Positions 1 through 11,987 of a stretch of 64,000 nucleotides of DNA are shown piece after piece. The notes under the pieces were generated by a model. That model ran no database searches, had not been told where the DNA came from, and was given only the letters and a program-made list of their open reading frames with translations. Source of the stretch: Arabidopsis thaliana (lineage: Eukaryota > Streptophyta > Magnoliopsida > Brassicales > Brassicaceae); contig NC_003070.9 in the NCBI RefSeq assembly GCF_000001735.4, forward strand, positions 1,922,001 through 1,986,000. The letters are read 5' to 3'. Positions within the stretch are counted from its first letter, which is position 1. Each line of letters opens with the position of its first letter. The translations under genes were made by a program, and so were the position numbers.

Positions 1-422
1 GTGTGGACACTAGGTTTACAACAGTTGATACAATAGTGCACCGGTCTGAGAGATGATCAAAAATCAAAATCACTTTTAATTTCTTGGTTCTTTTGTAGTT
101 GACCGGTCGGTTAGAAATTTTTTAAACCAAAAGAAGGTTGACGGATAGATGAATAATAAACGGCTGAGATTGAACGGCGATAAGGATAACGACCTTATCC
201 CAACTAAAATCCCTTCGTACTTCCCTAGGAGAGGAGTTTCATGGTCTCGTTACCAAATTGGTTTTAATTAGTTTTCTCAAAGGGTATTTATGTAATCTCA
301 CCACCGTTACTAATTTTATAAAATTAAGGAAACTATCGTTGAAACTTCTTCATCTTCCTTAAAACAACCACAACGTCACTTTCTTCCCGGATAATTGAAA
401 TCGGTGATCGGAATCCCTAGAA
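1..422. promoter_or_regulatory. Upstream region of ACX3
   Basis: This is spacer and presumed promoter and 5' leader of ACX3; no coding gene is visible. A short inverted repeat with GATAAGG and CCTTATC arms lies near 178-199, giving paired GATAA-type boxes, but its role is only a guess. The upstream neighbour lies outside the window. Confidence 0.4.
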
Positions 423-3400
423 ATGTCGGATAATCGTGCACTCCGACGAGCTCATGTTCTCGCCAATCACATACTCCAATCAAATCCTCCATCTTCGAAC
501 CCGTCCCTGTCGCGCGAGTTATGTTTGCAGTACTCTCCACCGGAGCTCAACGAGAGCTATGGATTCGATGTCAAGGAGATGAGAAAATTACTTGACGGAC
601 ACAACGTGGTGGATCGGGACTGGATTTATGGACTCATGATGCAGAGCAATCTGTTTAATCGGAAGGAGAGAGGAGGTAAGATTTTCGTGTCGCCGGATTA
701 CAATCAGACGATGGAGCAGCAGCGTGAGATCACAATGAAACGGATCTGGTACTTGCTTGAGAATGGGGTTTTCAAAGGATGGTTGACGGAGACAGGTCCT
801 GAGGCCGAGCTCAGGAAATTAGCTCTGCTTGAGGTTTGCGGGATTTATGATCACTCCGTCTCCATCAAAGTTGGTGTGCATTTCTTCCTGTGGTATGTTC
901 GAAATCATAATTTCATTGACATATATATATCTCTAATTTACGTCAAGCTATGATTTTTTTTCATTGTGGAGATGTGCTCTGCTTGGTATTAATCCTAATC
1001 TGAGATTGAAAAGTTCAAATAGAAAGATTAATTTGTGCTTTGGTCAATGAAATGTGGTTATAGAATTTTGAAGTTATTTAGCGTCCTAGGGAGACAGAAA
1101 ACAGTGTTAGGCTTTATAAGTGTTTTTCTGTGATACCCAGGGGTAATGCTGTAAAGTTTTTTGGAACAAAGCGTCACCATGAAAAGTGGCTGAAGAACAC
1201 CGAAGATTATGTTGTCAAGGGCTGTTTTGCTATGACTGAGCTAGGCCATGGAAGTAATGTAGGCATATTTTCTTGATTGCCATTTTTTTTCTCCATATGT
1301 CATGGTGATCTTCCACATTTATATTGAGTTCTATTTATTTCTTTTGATATAGGTACGGGGAATTGAAACAGTGACAACTTATGACCCAAAAACTGAAGAG
1401 TTTGTGATAAATACTCCTTGTGAATCTGCTCAGAAGTATTGGATTGGTGGGGCAGCTAATGTAAGTAGTCATTGTCCCTATCCTGAGTGTACCTAAATAC
1501 TTGTTTCTATTTAGTTCACCCTCCTGATTTGTCATATACTAATTTTGTGATATACTTTTGGTTGTTCAGCATGCAACCCACACAATTGTGTTTTCACAGC
1601 TTCATATCAACGGAACCAACCAGGGGGTCCATGCCTTTATCGCCCAAATCAGGGATCAAGATGGCAGCATATGTCCAAATATCCGCATTGCTGACTGTGG
1701 ACACAAAATTGGTCTAAATGGTGTTGACAATGGCCGGATCTGGTATAACACACAACTCCGTTTACTTTTATTTTATCTTATACTAAGGTAACTTCAATGG
1801 AAGATTGCACTTTGATTGCAGGTTTGATAATCTTCGAATTCCAAGAGAGAATTTGTTGAATGCAGTTGCTGATGTTTCGTCTGATGGGAAGTATGTTAGC
1901 TCAATTAAAGATCCTGATCAGGTAAATGCCAACCTTGGAACCAATTTAAGGATAAAATTTACTATACTTGCCGAGTTGCAGTGTCAATGTTTATAATTTT
2001 ATTTTCAGAGATTTGGAGCATTCATGGCCCCTTTGACTTCTGGCCGAGTCACAATTGCATCAAGTGCAATTTATTCTGCAAAGGTACAGAGTTCAGTAGT
2101 TTTATTTTGATCTCGTACATAAATCTTACGTAAGATATGAACCTGACTGTTTCAGGAATCAATGTAGTTGATTAAGATTTTTACTGTGGCAGGTCGGATT
2201 ATCTATTGCTATAAGGTACTCATTATCGAGAAGAGCCTTCTCTGTTACAGCTAATGGTCCTGAAGTCCTCCTCCTTGATTACCCAAGCCATCAAAGGCGA
2301 CTGCTACCACTCCTAGCAAAGACGTAAGGAGCTTTATAAACATTGTAGCCATCAAATTTTGAAGTGAATGCCCGAAAGAAGTGAAAGCATGGCCTGAGAC
2401 GTAGTAATTTGTCCCAACTTCTTATAGATGAGTTGTTTTCATTGATTATTTCTCATTATCACAGATATGCTATGAGTTTTGCTGCAAATGAATTGAAGAT
2501 GATTTACGTGAAGAGAACACCGGAGACCAACAAAGCCATCCACGTTGTTTCAAGTGGGTTCAAAGCTGTTCTCACCTGGCACAATATGCACACACTTCAG
2601 GTGAGAACCAATACATTATACTTATTGTTATGTGAGAAAGCTCCTATGAGTCATACTGAAGTTTTTTTTTCCTATTATTTCTAAGGAATGTCGAGAAGCT
2701 GTCGGAGGGCAAGGTGTGAAAACAGAAAATCTAGTTGGTCAGTTGAAAGGTGAATTTGATGTGCAGACTACATTTGAGGGTGACAATAATGTATTGATGC
2801 AGCAGGTAAGCGGCACATTATTGTGATTTGCATGATCAATACTGTAAATTTCCCTGTTTTGACCATACAATTTTACTTTACCGTTGGGGAATTTAGGTGA
2901 GCAAGGCGCTTTTCGCTGAATATGTATCGTGTAAGAAGAGAAACAAACCTTTCAAGGGACTGGGATTGGAGCACATGAACAGTCCACGTCCTGTATTACC
3001 GACTCAACTCACATCATCAACCCTCAGATGCAGCCAATTCCAGGTCATATGCCTCCTCATTAACTATTTTCCTACTTATCATTTATTTAGATGAATTTTC
3101 AACTCTTAAACATGTTCTTGTATTTTGTCCCTAACAGACAAATGTGTTCTGCTTAAGAGAGCGAGATCTTCTGGAGCAATTTACTTCTGAAGTTGCACAG
3201 CTTCAAGGGAGAGGAGAAAGTCGAGAATTCTCTTTCCTCCTGGTAAAGCATTTTTTTCACCTAAAATTTGCTTCCTTTTCTGTTCTCCGACCTTTAGGAT
3301 TCAGTAATAGTTTTCTTCTCCTTTCCATCCGTACTTGCAGAGTCATCAACTTGCTGAAGACTTAGGTAAAGCTTTCACAGAGAAAGCAATACTTCAAACC

Positions 3401-4002
3401 ATTTTGGATGCTGAGGCAAAACTACCTACTGGCTCAGTAAAGGTAGGTCAAAAGGATTATTACCTGTGACGTTTTGAACCTATTCAGTTGAATCATGGTT
3501 GTTTTGCTAGCTCTAGGGATCACGGATGGTACTTCAGGCTTCCATGTCATATGATTAGCCATTAGCGTGCAGAGTAATTGATTTTAAACTATAGTTTTTT
3601 GCTCGATAGATTGTAAAAAGCTGTGAGACAAGTGGGATGTTTTGCTTCTCTAAGCACAGTAATAGTTCATCAGCTTTAGTCACTAGCAAAGGAGACTACG
3701 CACTAGCAGAGGAAATAATCTAAACTAACTAGTAACGACATCCATGTATTTGATGACAGGATGTGTTGGGTCTTGTAAGATCAATGTACGCATTGATCAG
3801 CTTGGAAGAAGATCCATCGTTGCTGCGATATGGTTACCTATCTCAGGATAATGTTGGAGATGTGAGGAGAGAAGTTTCAAAGCTCTGTGGAGAGCTTAGA
3901 CCACACGCGCTTGCACTCGTCACTTCATTCGGCATTCCAGACTCCTTCTTGAGTCCAATTGCATTCAACTGGGTCGAAGCCAATGCTTGGTCTTCAGTTT
4001 AG
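423..4002 (+). CDS. ACX3: Peroxisomal acyl-CoA oxidase 3 (medium-chain)
   Basis: This enzyme carries out the first, FAD-dependent step of peroxisomal beta-oxidation, turning acyl-CoA into trans-2-enoyl-CoA and H2O2; ACX3 is known to prefer medium chains. There are thirteen exons: 423-892, 1141-1258, 1353-1460, 1570-1742, 1822-1921, 2009-2083, 2193-2323, 2465-2600, 2686-2805, 2897-3043, 3138-3242, 3341-3442, 3760-4002. They join to 675 aa. The N-terminus holds a PTS2-type signal, R9-A10-x5-H16-I17. The FAD/substrate core shows TELGHG (189-194) and YWIGG (225-229). The likely catalytic Glu is E468 in TTFEGDNN. The C-terminus ends SSV, so there is no PTS1. The start is the first ATG before the PTS2. 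It matches At1g06290 and is followed by its tandem copy, ACX6. Confidence 0.96.
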
Positions 4003-4801
4003 TTACCTGCTAGTAACAATCTCTTCCATAATTCCCATATATCTCTTATAAAAGTTATGTTTCCACAATATCTACAGAAACTGTTGTAAGCTCGTCATAA
4101 TAAAAGGGTATATATGATATGTATCCAGGGTTTATTCTTTACTTAAACTGGTCCAAACAAAAATGTTTGGTAATAATTTCAAATTCTTATAATAATTGTT
4201 ATTATTATGATTCTTGATTGGTTTGAGTTGTGGATAAATTTTTTTGAGTACTTAATTTGTAATTCATTCAATTTTCACTAGACATGTTTATATTTTTAAT
4301 TTATATTGAAGTTTGCCAGATTAATTAAGGAAACAGAAACGACTACGTTAGGAGTGAAAACAAATTGAATTTGTAACGTTTCTAACGACCAAATGACTAC
4401 TCAAATGACAGGCAAACAGTTTTCTTAACGGAAAAAATACAGTAAAAATAAGAAAAAACCCGTTTGAGCACGTTTATAAAAAATTGAAGTGGGCTAATTT
4501 TGTCAAGTTGATTTAGCTAATGAAACGGGCCTAACTGGGCCTATTTTAATCAAGTGTACAAAAGCTCCATTACCGGAAGATTCTTCTGTACATATATTAT
4601 ATATGTATGTCTCTGATGTAATAAACATGTCACAAACATAGTATTTTCTTGGACTCCTGAAAGGAATCAAATTACACAAGTCTCAACACGAAACAAATAA
4701 ATAAATGAAATTCAAAGTTGTTTCTCTCCCTCTCTTACTCTGGAACATCGAAATTGATGCTGCTGTATAACTGAAACCCTATTCTCGGAAAATCCCTAGA
4801 A
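4003..4801. other. ACX3-ACX6 spacer
   Basis: This holds the ACX3 3' UTR and the ACX6 promoter and leader. It is AT-rich and no gene is visible. The ACX6 leader just before 4802 ends in 'atccctagaa', as does the leader before the ACX3 start, so the tandem duplication included at least the last bases of the leader, while the rest has diverged. Confidence 0.6.
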
Positions 4802-7800
4802 ATGTCCGAAAATGTTGAACTCCGGCGAGCCCATATTCTCGCTAATCACATACTCCGTTCACCTCGGCCTTCTTCAAACCCCTCCCTCACGCCGGAAGTA
4901 TGTTTTCAGTACTCTCCACCGGAGCTCAACGAGAGCTATGGATTCGAAGTCAAGGAGATGAGAAAACTACTCGACGGACACAACTTAGAGGAAAGAGACT
5001 GGCTTTATGGGCTCATGATGCAGAGCAATCTGTTTAACCCGAAACAGAGAGGAGGTCAGATTTTCGTCTCGCCCGATTACAATCAAACAATGGAGCAACA
5101 GCGCCAGATCAGTATGAAGCGGATCTTTTACTTGCTCGAAAAAGGGGTCTTTCAAGGATGGCTAACGGAGACAGGTCCTGAAGCTGAGCTCAAGAAGTTT
5201 GCTCTCTACGAAGTTTGCGGGATTTATGATTACTCCCTCTCCGCCAAACTCGGTGTTCACTTCTTGTTGTGGTAATGTTTCAAAAATCACATCTTTATTT
5301 TCTCATTTTTAGAGATAAGTAGAGAGATGTTGTTCAAAATGAGGATTTGGAAAGTTCAGGGGTAATGCTGTTAAGTTCTTTGGGACAAAGCGTCACCATG
5401 AAAAGTGGCTGAAAGACACTGAAGATTATGTTGTCAAGGGCTGCTTTGCAATGACTGAGCTAGGCCATGGAACTAATGTAGGCATATTGCAGTGTCATTT
5501 TGCATTTATCCAGACTATATATGTATTGGTGATCTTTGATTTGGTGGCTTTCAGGTACGGGGAATTGAAACAGTGACTACTTATGACCCAACAACTGAAG
5601 AGTTTGTGATAAATACTCCTTGTGAATCTGCTCAGAAGTATTGGATCGGTGAGGCAGCTAACGTAAGTAGTCACTATGCTTAACTCCCACACTCATCTGC
5701 TATCTACTGACTTGTTGATATACTTTGGTTGTTCAGCATGCAAACCATGCAATTGTGATTTCTCAGCTTAGTATGAATGGGACCAACCAGGGGATTCATG
5801 TCTTTATTGCTCAAATCAGAGATCATGATGGCAACACATGTCCTAACGTCCGCATAGCTGACTGTGGACACAAAATTGGTTTGAATGGTGTTGACAATGG
5901 CCGTATATGGTAATGCACACAACTTAATGTTATATAGTTTTTATCTTGTACAAAGGGTGTGTACTTCATATGGAAGATTGTACCATGTTTATAGGTTTGA
6001 CAATCTTCGAATTCCAAGAGAGAATTTATTGAACTCAGTTGCTGATGTTTTAGCTGATGGGAAGTATGTTAGCTCAATTAAAGATCCTGATCAGGTATAT
6101 GCTATACCTTGGAACTTGGAACAAATGCTTAGGATAAATTTTCTCATGTTTGTGGCAATGTATTCTATTTGTTTCAGAGATTTGGAGCATTCTTGGCCCC
6201 TTTGACATCTGGTCGTGTCACAATTGCTTCAAGTGCAATTTATTCTGCAAAGGTACAATTTTTGGTATTTCTATATTCACATCCTTACATACATCTTTTA
6301 TCAGATATCAACTTGATTATCTCTGGACTAAATGTTATTGATTAAGATTTTTACTATGACAGCTCGGATTAGCTGTTGCTATTAGATACTCACTATCGAG
6401 AAGAGCCTTCTCAGTTGCAGCCAATGGTCCTGAAGTTCTCCTTCTTGATTATCCAAGCCATCAAAGACGACTTTTACCACTCCTAGCAAAGACGTAAGGA
6501 TCTTTCTGACCATTTTGTTTTCCCTCTCGGAAATATATGTGCTAAATCCTTACCATTAAAATAATACACTCAGCAGCTTGCTGTTTCCTCCACTCTGTCT
6601 TATTTCTGTCAAAGTTAATGCTTGGCTCAAATAAAACAGCTTAACTTACGGAGAGAAGTAAAAAAGCATTCATGGCTTGAGTGTGGGGATTTTGGGATGG
6701 GTTATCATTTTTAACCAAATCTTATGTACCCTAGATATGCTATGAGTTTTGCTGTAAATGACTTGAAGATGATTTACGTGAAGAGGACACCTGAGACCAA
6801 CAAAGCCATCCATGTCGTTTCAAGTGGATTCAAAGCTGTTCTCACTTGGCACAATATGCGAACGCTTCAGGTGAGAAGCAGTACTTTTTAAGCATTTATG
6901 TGTGAGAAAACTTCTATGAGCCATACTGATGTTGTCTTTTTTCTTGGTTCTTTCTAAGGAATGTCGTGAAGCTGTTGGAGGCCAAGGTTTGAAAACAGAA
7001 AACCGAGTAGGTCATTTAAAAGGAGAATATGATGTGCAGACTACATTTGAGGGTGACAATAATGTACTCATGCAGCTGGTAGGCTAAGGAATATAATCAA
7101 AGGTGAACTTTCTTTGTTTTGACAATACAATTTGACTTATCCATTCTTATGGGGAACTTAGGTGAGCAAGGCACTTTTTGCTGAATATGTATCGTGTAAG
7201 AAGAGAAATAAACCTTTCAAAGGATTGGGATTGGAGCACATGAACAGTCCACGTCCTGTATTGCCGACTCAACTCACATCATCTACACTAAGATGCAGCC
7301 AGTTCCAGGTCAGAAATACTTTCACTCTCATCGTTTATTTTAGATGAGCTTAACTTTTTGTTGAACATCTCTTGTAATTTGTCCCTGCCAGAAAAGTGTG
7401 TTTTGCTTAAGAGAGCGAGATCTTCTAGAACGGTTTACTTCTGAAGTTGCAGAGCTTCAAGGGAGAGGAGAAAGCAGAGAGTTCTTATTCCTTTTGGTTA
7501 GCATTTCTTCTCACATAACCTTTGTTTCCGGTTTCTCATATAGTAATGGTTTTTTTGCTTCTCCTCTGCATCTCCTCCAGAATCATCAACTTTCTGAAGA
7601 CTTAAGTAAAGCTTTCACAGAAAAAGCAATACTGCAAACCGTTTTGGATGCTGAGGCCAAATTGCCTCCTGGCTCAGTTAAGGTAAATATGATTACTGTC
7701 AATTAGTTGAATGATGGTTGTTTTTCTTCTAGCTAAGGGTCACTGAAGAATTCAGTTAATTAGTTTCCACATCATGTGATTTACTGTGGAATAACTGATT

Positions 7801-8227
7801 ATAGTCAAGAAAATGTAGCAAATGTGATTGAAATCCAGGGCAACACCAGGTGATTGAAAATGATTCTATAAACCTGCTGCATCTTTCTTTACAGGGCTGA
7901 TTTGTAGACTCTAAGAGTGAAGACTACTACAGGAGGAACTAAACCAAACTAATAATAACCTTCATGTTTGCATTTTGATGACAGGATGTGTTGGGTCTTG
8001 TAAGATCAATGTACGCATTGATCAGCTTGGAAGAAGATCCATCGCTGCTAAGATATGGTCACCTCTCAAGGGATAATGTTGGAGATGTGAGGAAAGAAGT
8101 TTCAAAGCTCTGTGGAGAGCTTAGACCTCACGCACTTGCACTCGTGGCTTCATTCGGGATTCCAGACGCCTTCTTGAGTCCAATTGCATTCAACTGGGTC
8201 GAAGCCAACGCTTGGTCTTCACTTTAG
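4802..8227 (+). CDS. ACX6: Acyl-CoA oxidase 6 (tandem paralogue of ACX3)
   Basis: Probable acyl-CoA oxidase matching At1g06310. Thirteen exons: 4802-5271, 5360-5477, 5555-5662, 5737-5909, 5995-6094, 6178-6252, 6363-6493, 6735-6870, 6959-7078, 7162-7308, 7392-7496, 7581-7682, 7985-8227. All thirteen are the same length as in ACX3, giving 675 aa, with diverged introns. The PTS2-like R9-A10-x5-H16-I17 and E468 are kept. Two substitutions fall at strongly conserved sites: the second Gly of the WIGG motif is Glu (residue 229), and the Gln aligned with the conserved LQ of the FEG(E/D)N block is Leu (residue 477), at the end of exon 9. The reading frame is fully open, so it is not a formal pseudogene. 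I recall little evidence of expression or function for ACX6, which suggests weakened or altered activity, but this is inference. Confidence 0.93.
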
Positions 8228-8601
8228 TTACTTGCTAGTAATAATCTCTTCCACTAATCATGATTCCAAGATTTCTTTTTGAATAAAAATAGCTATGTAA
8301 GATCTAAACTTTGTGATGAATCTCAACTTTTGATAGTTCACAACACAAGATTTGAGACTGATATATTATTAGCCACACTAGGTGACATAGCTTGCTTTCA
8401 TAATCATTGGAATCCGAAAATGTGAACTACAAATCGGGGTATTTTCGTCTTTTTCATACGTCTAACAAACTTTTCTTTAGTTATAGCTAGCTGCTGATTT
8501 TGAACTTTTTTGATAAATATCAGTATCACAGCACCGCCTTCTCGTTCGTTACACTGCTGACAAACAAACATCTCCGAGAGAGAGAGAGAGATAGAGGAAG
8601 A
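8228..8601. other. ACX6 3' flank and leader of next gene
   Basis: Contains the ACX6 3' UTR and the 5' leader of the following gene. A purine-rich GA repeat (8576-8591) sits just before the next start codon, a common feature of plant leaders. No further gene is seen. Confidence 0.5.
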
Positions 8602-9449
8602 ATGAAGAATGGAGGAGAGAAGAAGATAACAGTGGAAGAATACGTTGAGTTCTGCAACTCTGGGAATTCCATCCATTTCACCATCGCTTACCTCAATCAG
8701 GTTTTTCTCTATCCATCGATTCTCCTTTCTCCTGACGATTCTCCTCCTCACTCTCTCTAATCTTCGACTCGTATAATTTCTCTCTGGCAGATCCTTCATT
8801 TGCATGGTTTCCGAAAGCTTCACAAATTACAGAAGGTAACGACCACCTATCATCATCATCATCTCTTCAAAATTCCTTGTTCAAATTTGCGGTATAGAGC
8901 TTTTGGATTAAATTTTTGGTTTGAAACTTGAAAAATCCGATTTCATCAAGAGTTTCTGGGAATTTGGTTCTCATATAATTTGAAATCGATTGGGCCTGTT
9001 TACAGAAAATTGTAGAAGAAGCCGTGGACTCACTGGATCTTCTAGATCTCTCTCGCTCAACTCTGAAACAAGTCACTGACTCCTCGCCGTCATCGTCATC
9101 CCTAACTCTCGACGAAGTGATAAGCGACATCGAAGCTCTGAAATGGCAGGAATGCTGCTTTACCTCACTCCAGATCATCAATTCCCAGGAAACTACTCCA
9201 TCAGAAATCTCCAAACCGAAACAGAAATCGAACAAGAGAAAGAAAGCTACTATGAAGAAATCTCTCAACACTAATTTCGGTGATGAGAATGACAACACAA
9301 TGATGATGATGCTCCCAACGAAAAAGATGAGAAACAAAAAGACGACGAAGAACCTCAAAAGCATCTCCACATTTGTCAAAGACGCTTCATCAGCATCCAA
9401 ACCACTCTCTGCCAACAATTTATCATCAAGGTTTTCTTCTTTTCCATAA
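8602..9449 (+). CDS. Small basic plant protein of unknown function
   Basis: Three exons (8602-8700, 8791-8835, 9006-9449) join in frame to 195 aa; the position matches At1g06320. The N-terminal half (about residues 5-75) is predicted helical, with the run VDSLDLLDLSRSTLKQV resembling a repeat seen in DUF241-type plant proteins; that similarity is my impression only. The middle is rich in Lys and Arg (KSNKRKKATMKK), a possible nuclear localisation signal, with a Met run MMMM, and the tail is Ser-rich. No catalytic motif is seen. The start is the first ATG after a GA-rich leader and gives a compact in-frame exon 1. It converges on the metal-binding gene on the other strand, 221 bp away. Function unknown. 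Confidence 0.8.
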
Positions 9450-9670
9450 ATCTCACCTTTCTTAATTCAAACTCTGTGTTTTTCTTCTTCTTTCCTTTAG
9501 TGTTCTTGAGAACTTTTATAATTGATTGGGTTGGTGACTTTTAGTCCCATTGCTTTATGAATAGATAACTATGCATTTCAAAGCCTTGAAAGCAAATACA
9601 TGGCTTGTTAACTTATGATTACAAACTCAAGTTCATACATATAGAAAAGGAAATAGTTAAGAATGAGAAA

Positions 9671-10353
9671 TCACATGATAGAACAAGCGTTAGGATTCTC
9701 ATCACTAAACTTAGAACCAGTTTGGTGGCTGAAGATAGAGGCATGAACAGGGTGGTGGCGGTAAGACGAATAGTCATTGCTATCGTAGCCATGCTTGTAA
9801 TAATTGTAAGACGAAGTCGGGACTGGTGCGGCGTGGTTGATTGGGCCGTTGCAGCCCTGAGGGTTGTAGAAGTAGCCGCCGTTGCTGCTGCTTCCGCCCA
9901 TGTGGTCAGGGTTATAAGGAAGCTGCCATAGCTCAGCTCGCCTGCCGGTTTTTCTCACTTTCTTCAGAACCTTCTTCTGATCGGCATAGCCAGTCACCGT
10001 CACTTTCTGCTGCACCATGTCGATTTCAACTGCATCCACTCCTGTTGTCATCAATTTAGCAGAGATTAGTGATATAGTCAGATATGTTATATATCTAGGT
10101 TTGTGATTAACACAAAATGTTTAAAGCAATTTGCTTGAGAGATCAAAGATCTTTCACCTCTCATCTTTTGAAGCGCATTTTTAACTCTGCTTTCGCATCC
10201 CACACAATCCATGTGAACTCTCATCTCAATAGTCTGAAGTTGGATCAGATTGAGTGTTAGGTTCATGAACAATAAAAGCTAAAACAGTAACACATGCAAG
10301 CAAACATTGATGAATTAGAAAGATTTAACAAAACTAATTTTTCTTACCGTCAT
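9671..10353 (-). CDS. Heavy-metal-associated isoprenylated plant protein (HIPP)
   Basis: Small predicted metal-binding protein, 150 aa, in three exons read downward: 10353-10348, 10233-10158, 10041-9671. Exon 1 codes only Met-Thr, so the start was set by finding a GT donor two codons after the ATG that restores the HMA fold. The HMA domain spans about residues 4-65, with the metal-binding motif M10-D-C12-V-G-C15. A Gly/Ser/Asn/Tyr/His-rich linker follows. The C-terminus is a CaaX box, C147-S-I-M, predicted to be farnesylated, which would tether the protein to membranes. HIPPs are known to bind Cd, Zn or Cu and act in metal homeostasis or as chaperones; the metal here cannot be read. It matches At1g06330. 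Confidence 0.93.
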
Positions 10354-11582
10354 CTTGAACTTTTGTTGATGCTTTTAAGATGTACGTCGTAGTCAGATAA
10401 AAAAAAAATGAAGTTTTCGATGAATATTGATTGATCAATGAATGGCATTGGCATATGCCATATACATAGTGTTCCTTGCTCTTCAAGCTTACGAACCCAT
10501 TTTCTTGATTTAAAATAATAAGTTTTCTACGTTAATTGAAACACATTTAATAATGTGGGGACCATATAAGAAATAAGAAATTATTTTTGCACCGACTTTT
10601 TATTTGTAAGTGATGATGAGTTGGGAAGAGGTTGCTTGAGATGGGCATCCACAACGGAAACTTACTGTAGTTTCAGTATTTTTATTTCGCGGCATTGCTT
10701 ATAGCTTCAAATTTCAATATAATTGAATTTATCACATTCCAAAGTTTCAAAGGAACCAATAACCAACCAATTATGCTTAGATTGCAAAGGAGAATTGAGG
10801 TTTTTCGTGAGGTAATTTTATTTGCGAGGGGTGTTTGATCGTTGAGTGGTCTTATTGGAACCTCATAAGTTTTAAATGTTGATGGTGAACAATATTTTAG
10901 CCTGCAATCTAAGGAAATGAAAATGATCGTTGACTTTTATTGGTCGTGAATTAAGAATGAGAGTGTAGAGTAGACTTATGGAATCCATTGAATGTAAACT
11001 TAGGAGCAAAGCATGGACGAATGATATTTAGTGCTCAGCGAGCGAAACTGACGGATCTTGTCCATATTAGCCGACCAATTATTGTTCATAATCAAACTAA
11101 CTAGTGCTTAATCATACCATTGTTATATCTTTGGTTTAAAGGGGTTCAAGTTCTGGTTATATATGTGGCCTTGCGTTTTGGTGAGTGTGCAAGTGATAGA
11201 ACTGGCCTTGCGTTTTGGTGAAGCCCAAATCTATTGTGGCCTCCATGTATATATTCATTAATAAAGCCTTAAATCTATAAGCCTTTTATCTTGCAAAAAA
11301 GAAACAGTATATTACGGCGATAACTTCTGATAAGATTTGTTAATTCACTCCTCAAACAATTATCCCTTATTTAAGTCACCCAAAAAAAAAAAAAAAATTA
11401 TCCATTATATTCCTTGGCAGTCACGCTACTTATTTAAGCAAGAAAAAAAAAAACAGAGCAACAATGTCTCTGAAAACCAAACCCTAGAATTTGAAAGAGC
11501 AATAATAAACAGAGCACGATAAGAAACATGGAACGAGTTAAAAAGGAATAACGATGATAAAAACCCTAATTTAAGAAACTTA
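10354..11582. other. Spacer between HIPP promoter and Agenet gene 3' end
   Basis: It holds the HIPP promoter (minus strand) and the 3' flank of the Agenet gene. A 19-bp direct repeat (11166-11184 and 11203-11221, 37-bp period) and several A-runs near 11381-11455 are visible. No supported gene. Confidence 0.5.
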
Positions 11583-11987
11583 TTACTGCCTGACCCAGGA
11601 TCCGTTAACCCATTCGTGATGCTTTCTCAGAGAGTAAAGCGGGTACTCGAGCTCCTCGTCGGTCGTCGAAAAGTAAACAGAGTAGATGTTTCTTCTCACA
11701 GCGGTGACCTCTCCGACCCACCACCCGTCTTTGTCGAAAGCATCGACCTTATCTCCGCAGCGAATCAATACGTGGAGAGATTTGGGAGGCATCGGACGTA
11801 GTTCGTCGGCTGAGATGACTTCGACTAACCGTTTAGATTGATCCGTGTCCGACACAAGATTCTTGTACTTAATCTTGTAGTAAGATCCCTCGGGAGTCTT
11901 TGATACAACCGTGGCACCGAAGTAAGACCCTAAGAAACCGTCTTCTTTGCTGCAGACTTCAACTTGATCTCCTTTCACGAACTCCAT
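11583..11987 (-). CDS. Two-Agenet-domain (plant Tudor-like) protein
   Basis: Single-exon gene of 134 aa with two Agenet/Tudor-like modules in tandem, about residues 2-72 and 75-134. The first begins FVKGDQVEVCSKEDGFLGSY and ends in DELRPMPP; the second has GDKVDAFDKDGWWVGEV and ends in LRKHHEWVNGSW. The repeated 'G-D-x-V-[ED]-[AV]...GWW/GS.[WF].A/GEV' pattern and the closing LRP or LRxHxxW are family hallmarks. Agenet proteins are known to bind methylated histone tails, RNA or RNA-binding partners. This one is little more than the two domains, so it probably acts as an adaptor; the ligand is unknown. It matches At1g06340. A TATA-like region lies near 12071-12076 upstream. Confidence 0.93.
   Translation of the reverse strand: MEFVKGDQVEVCSKEDGFLGSYFGATVVSKTPEGSYYKIKYKNLVSDTDQSKRLVEVISADELRPMPPKSLHVLIRCGDKVDAFDKDGWWVGEVTAVRRNIYSVYFSTTDEELEYPLYSLRKHHEWVNGSWVRQ

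Noticed and set aside
8404-9418. Two long minus-strand frames (139 and 183 aa)
   Set aside because: Both are antisense to the three-exon gene at 8602-9449, which splices cleanly in frame; the minus frames cross its introns.
9605-9931. 108-aa plus-strand frame
   Set aside because: It lies antisense to HIPP exon 3, whose HMA and CaaX features are convincing; the plus frame has no domain.
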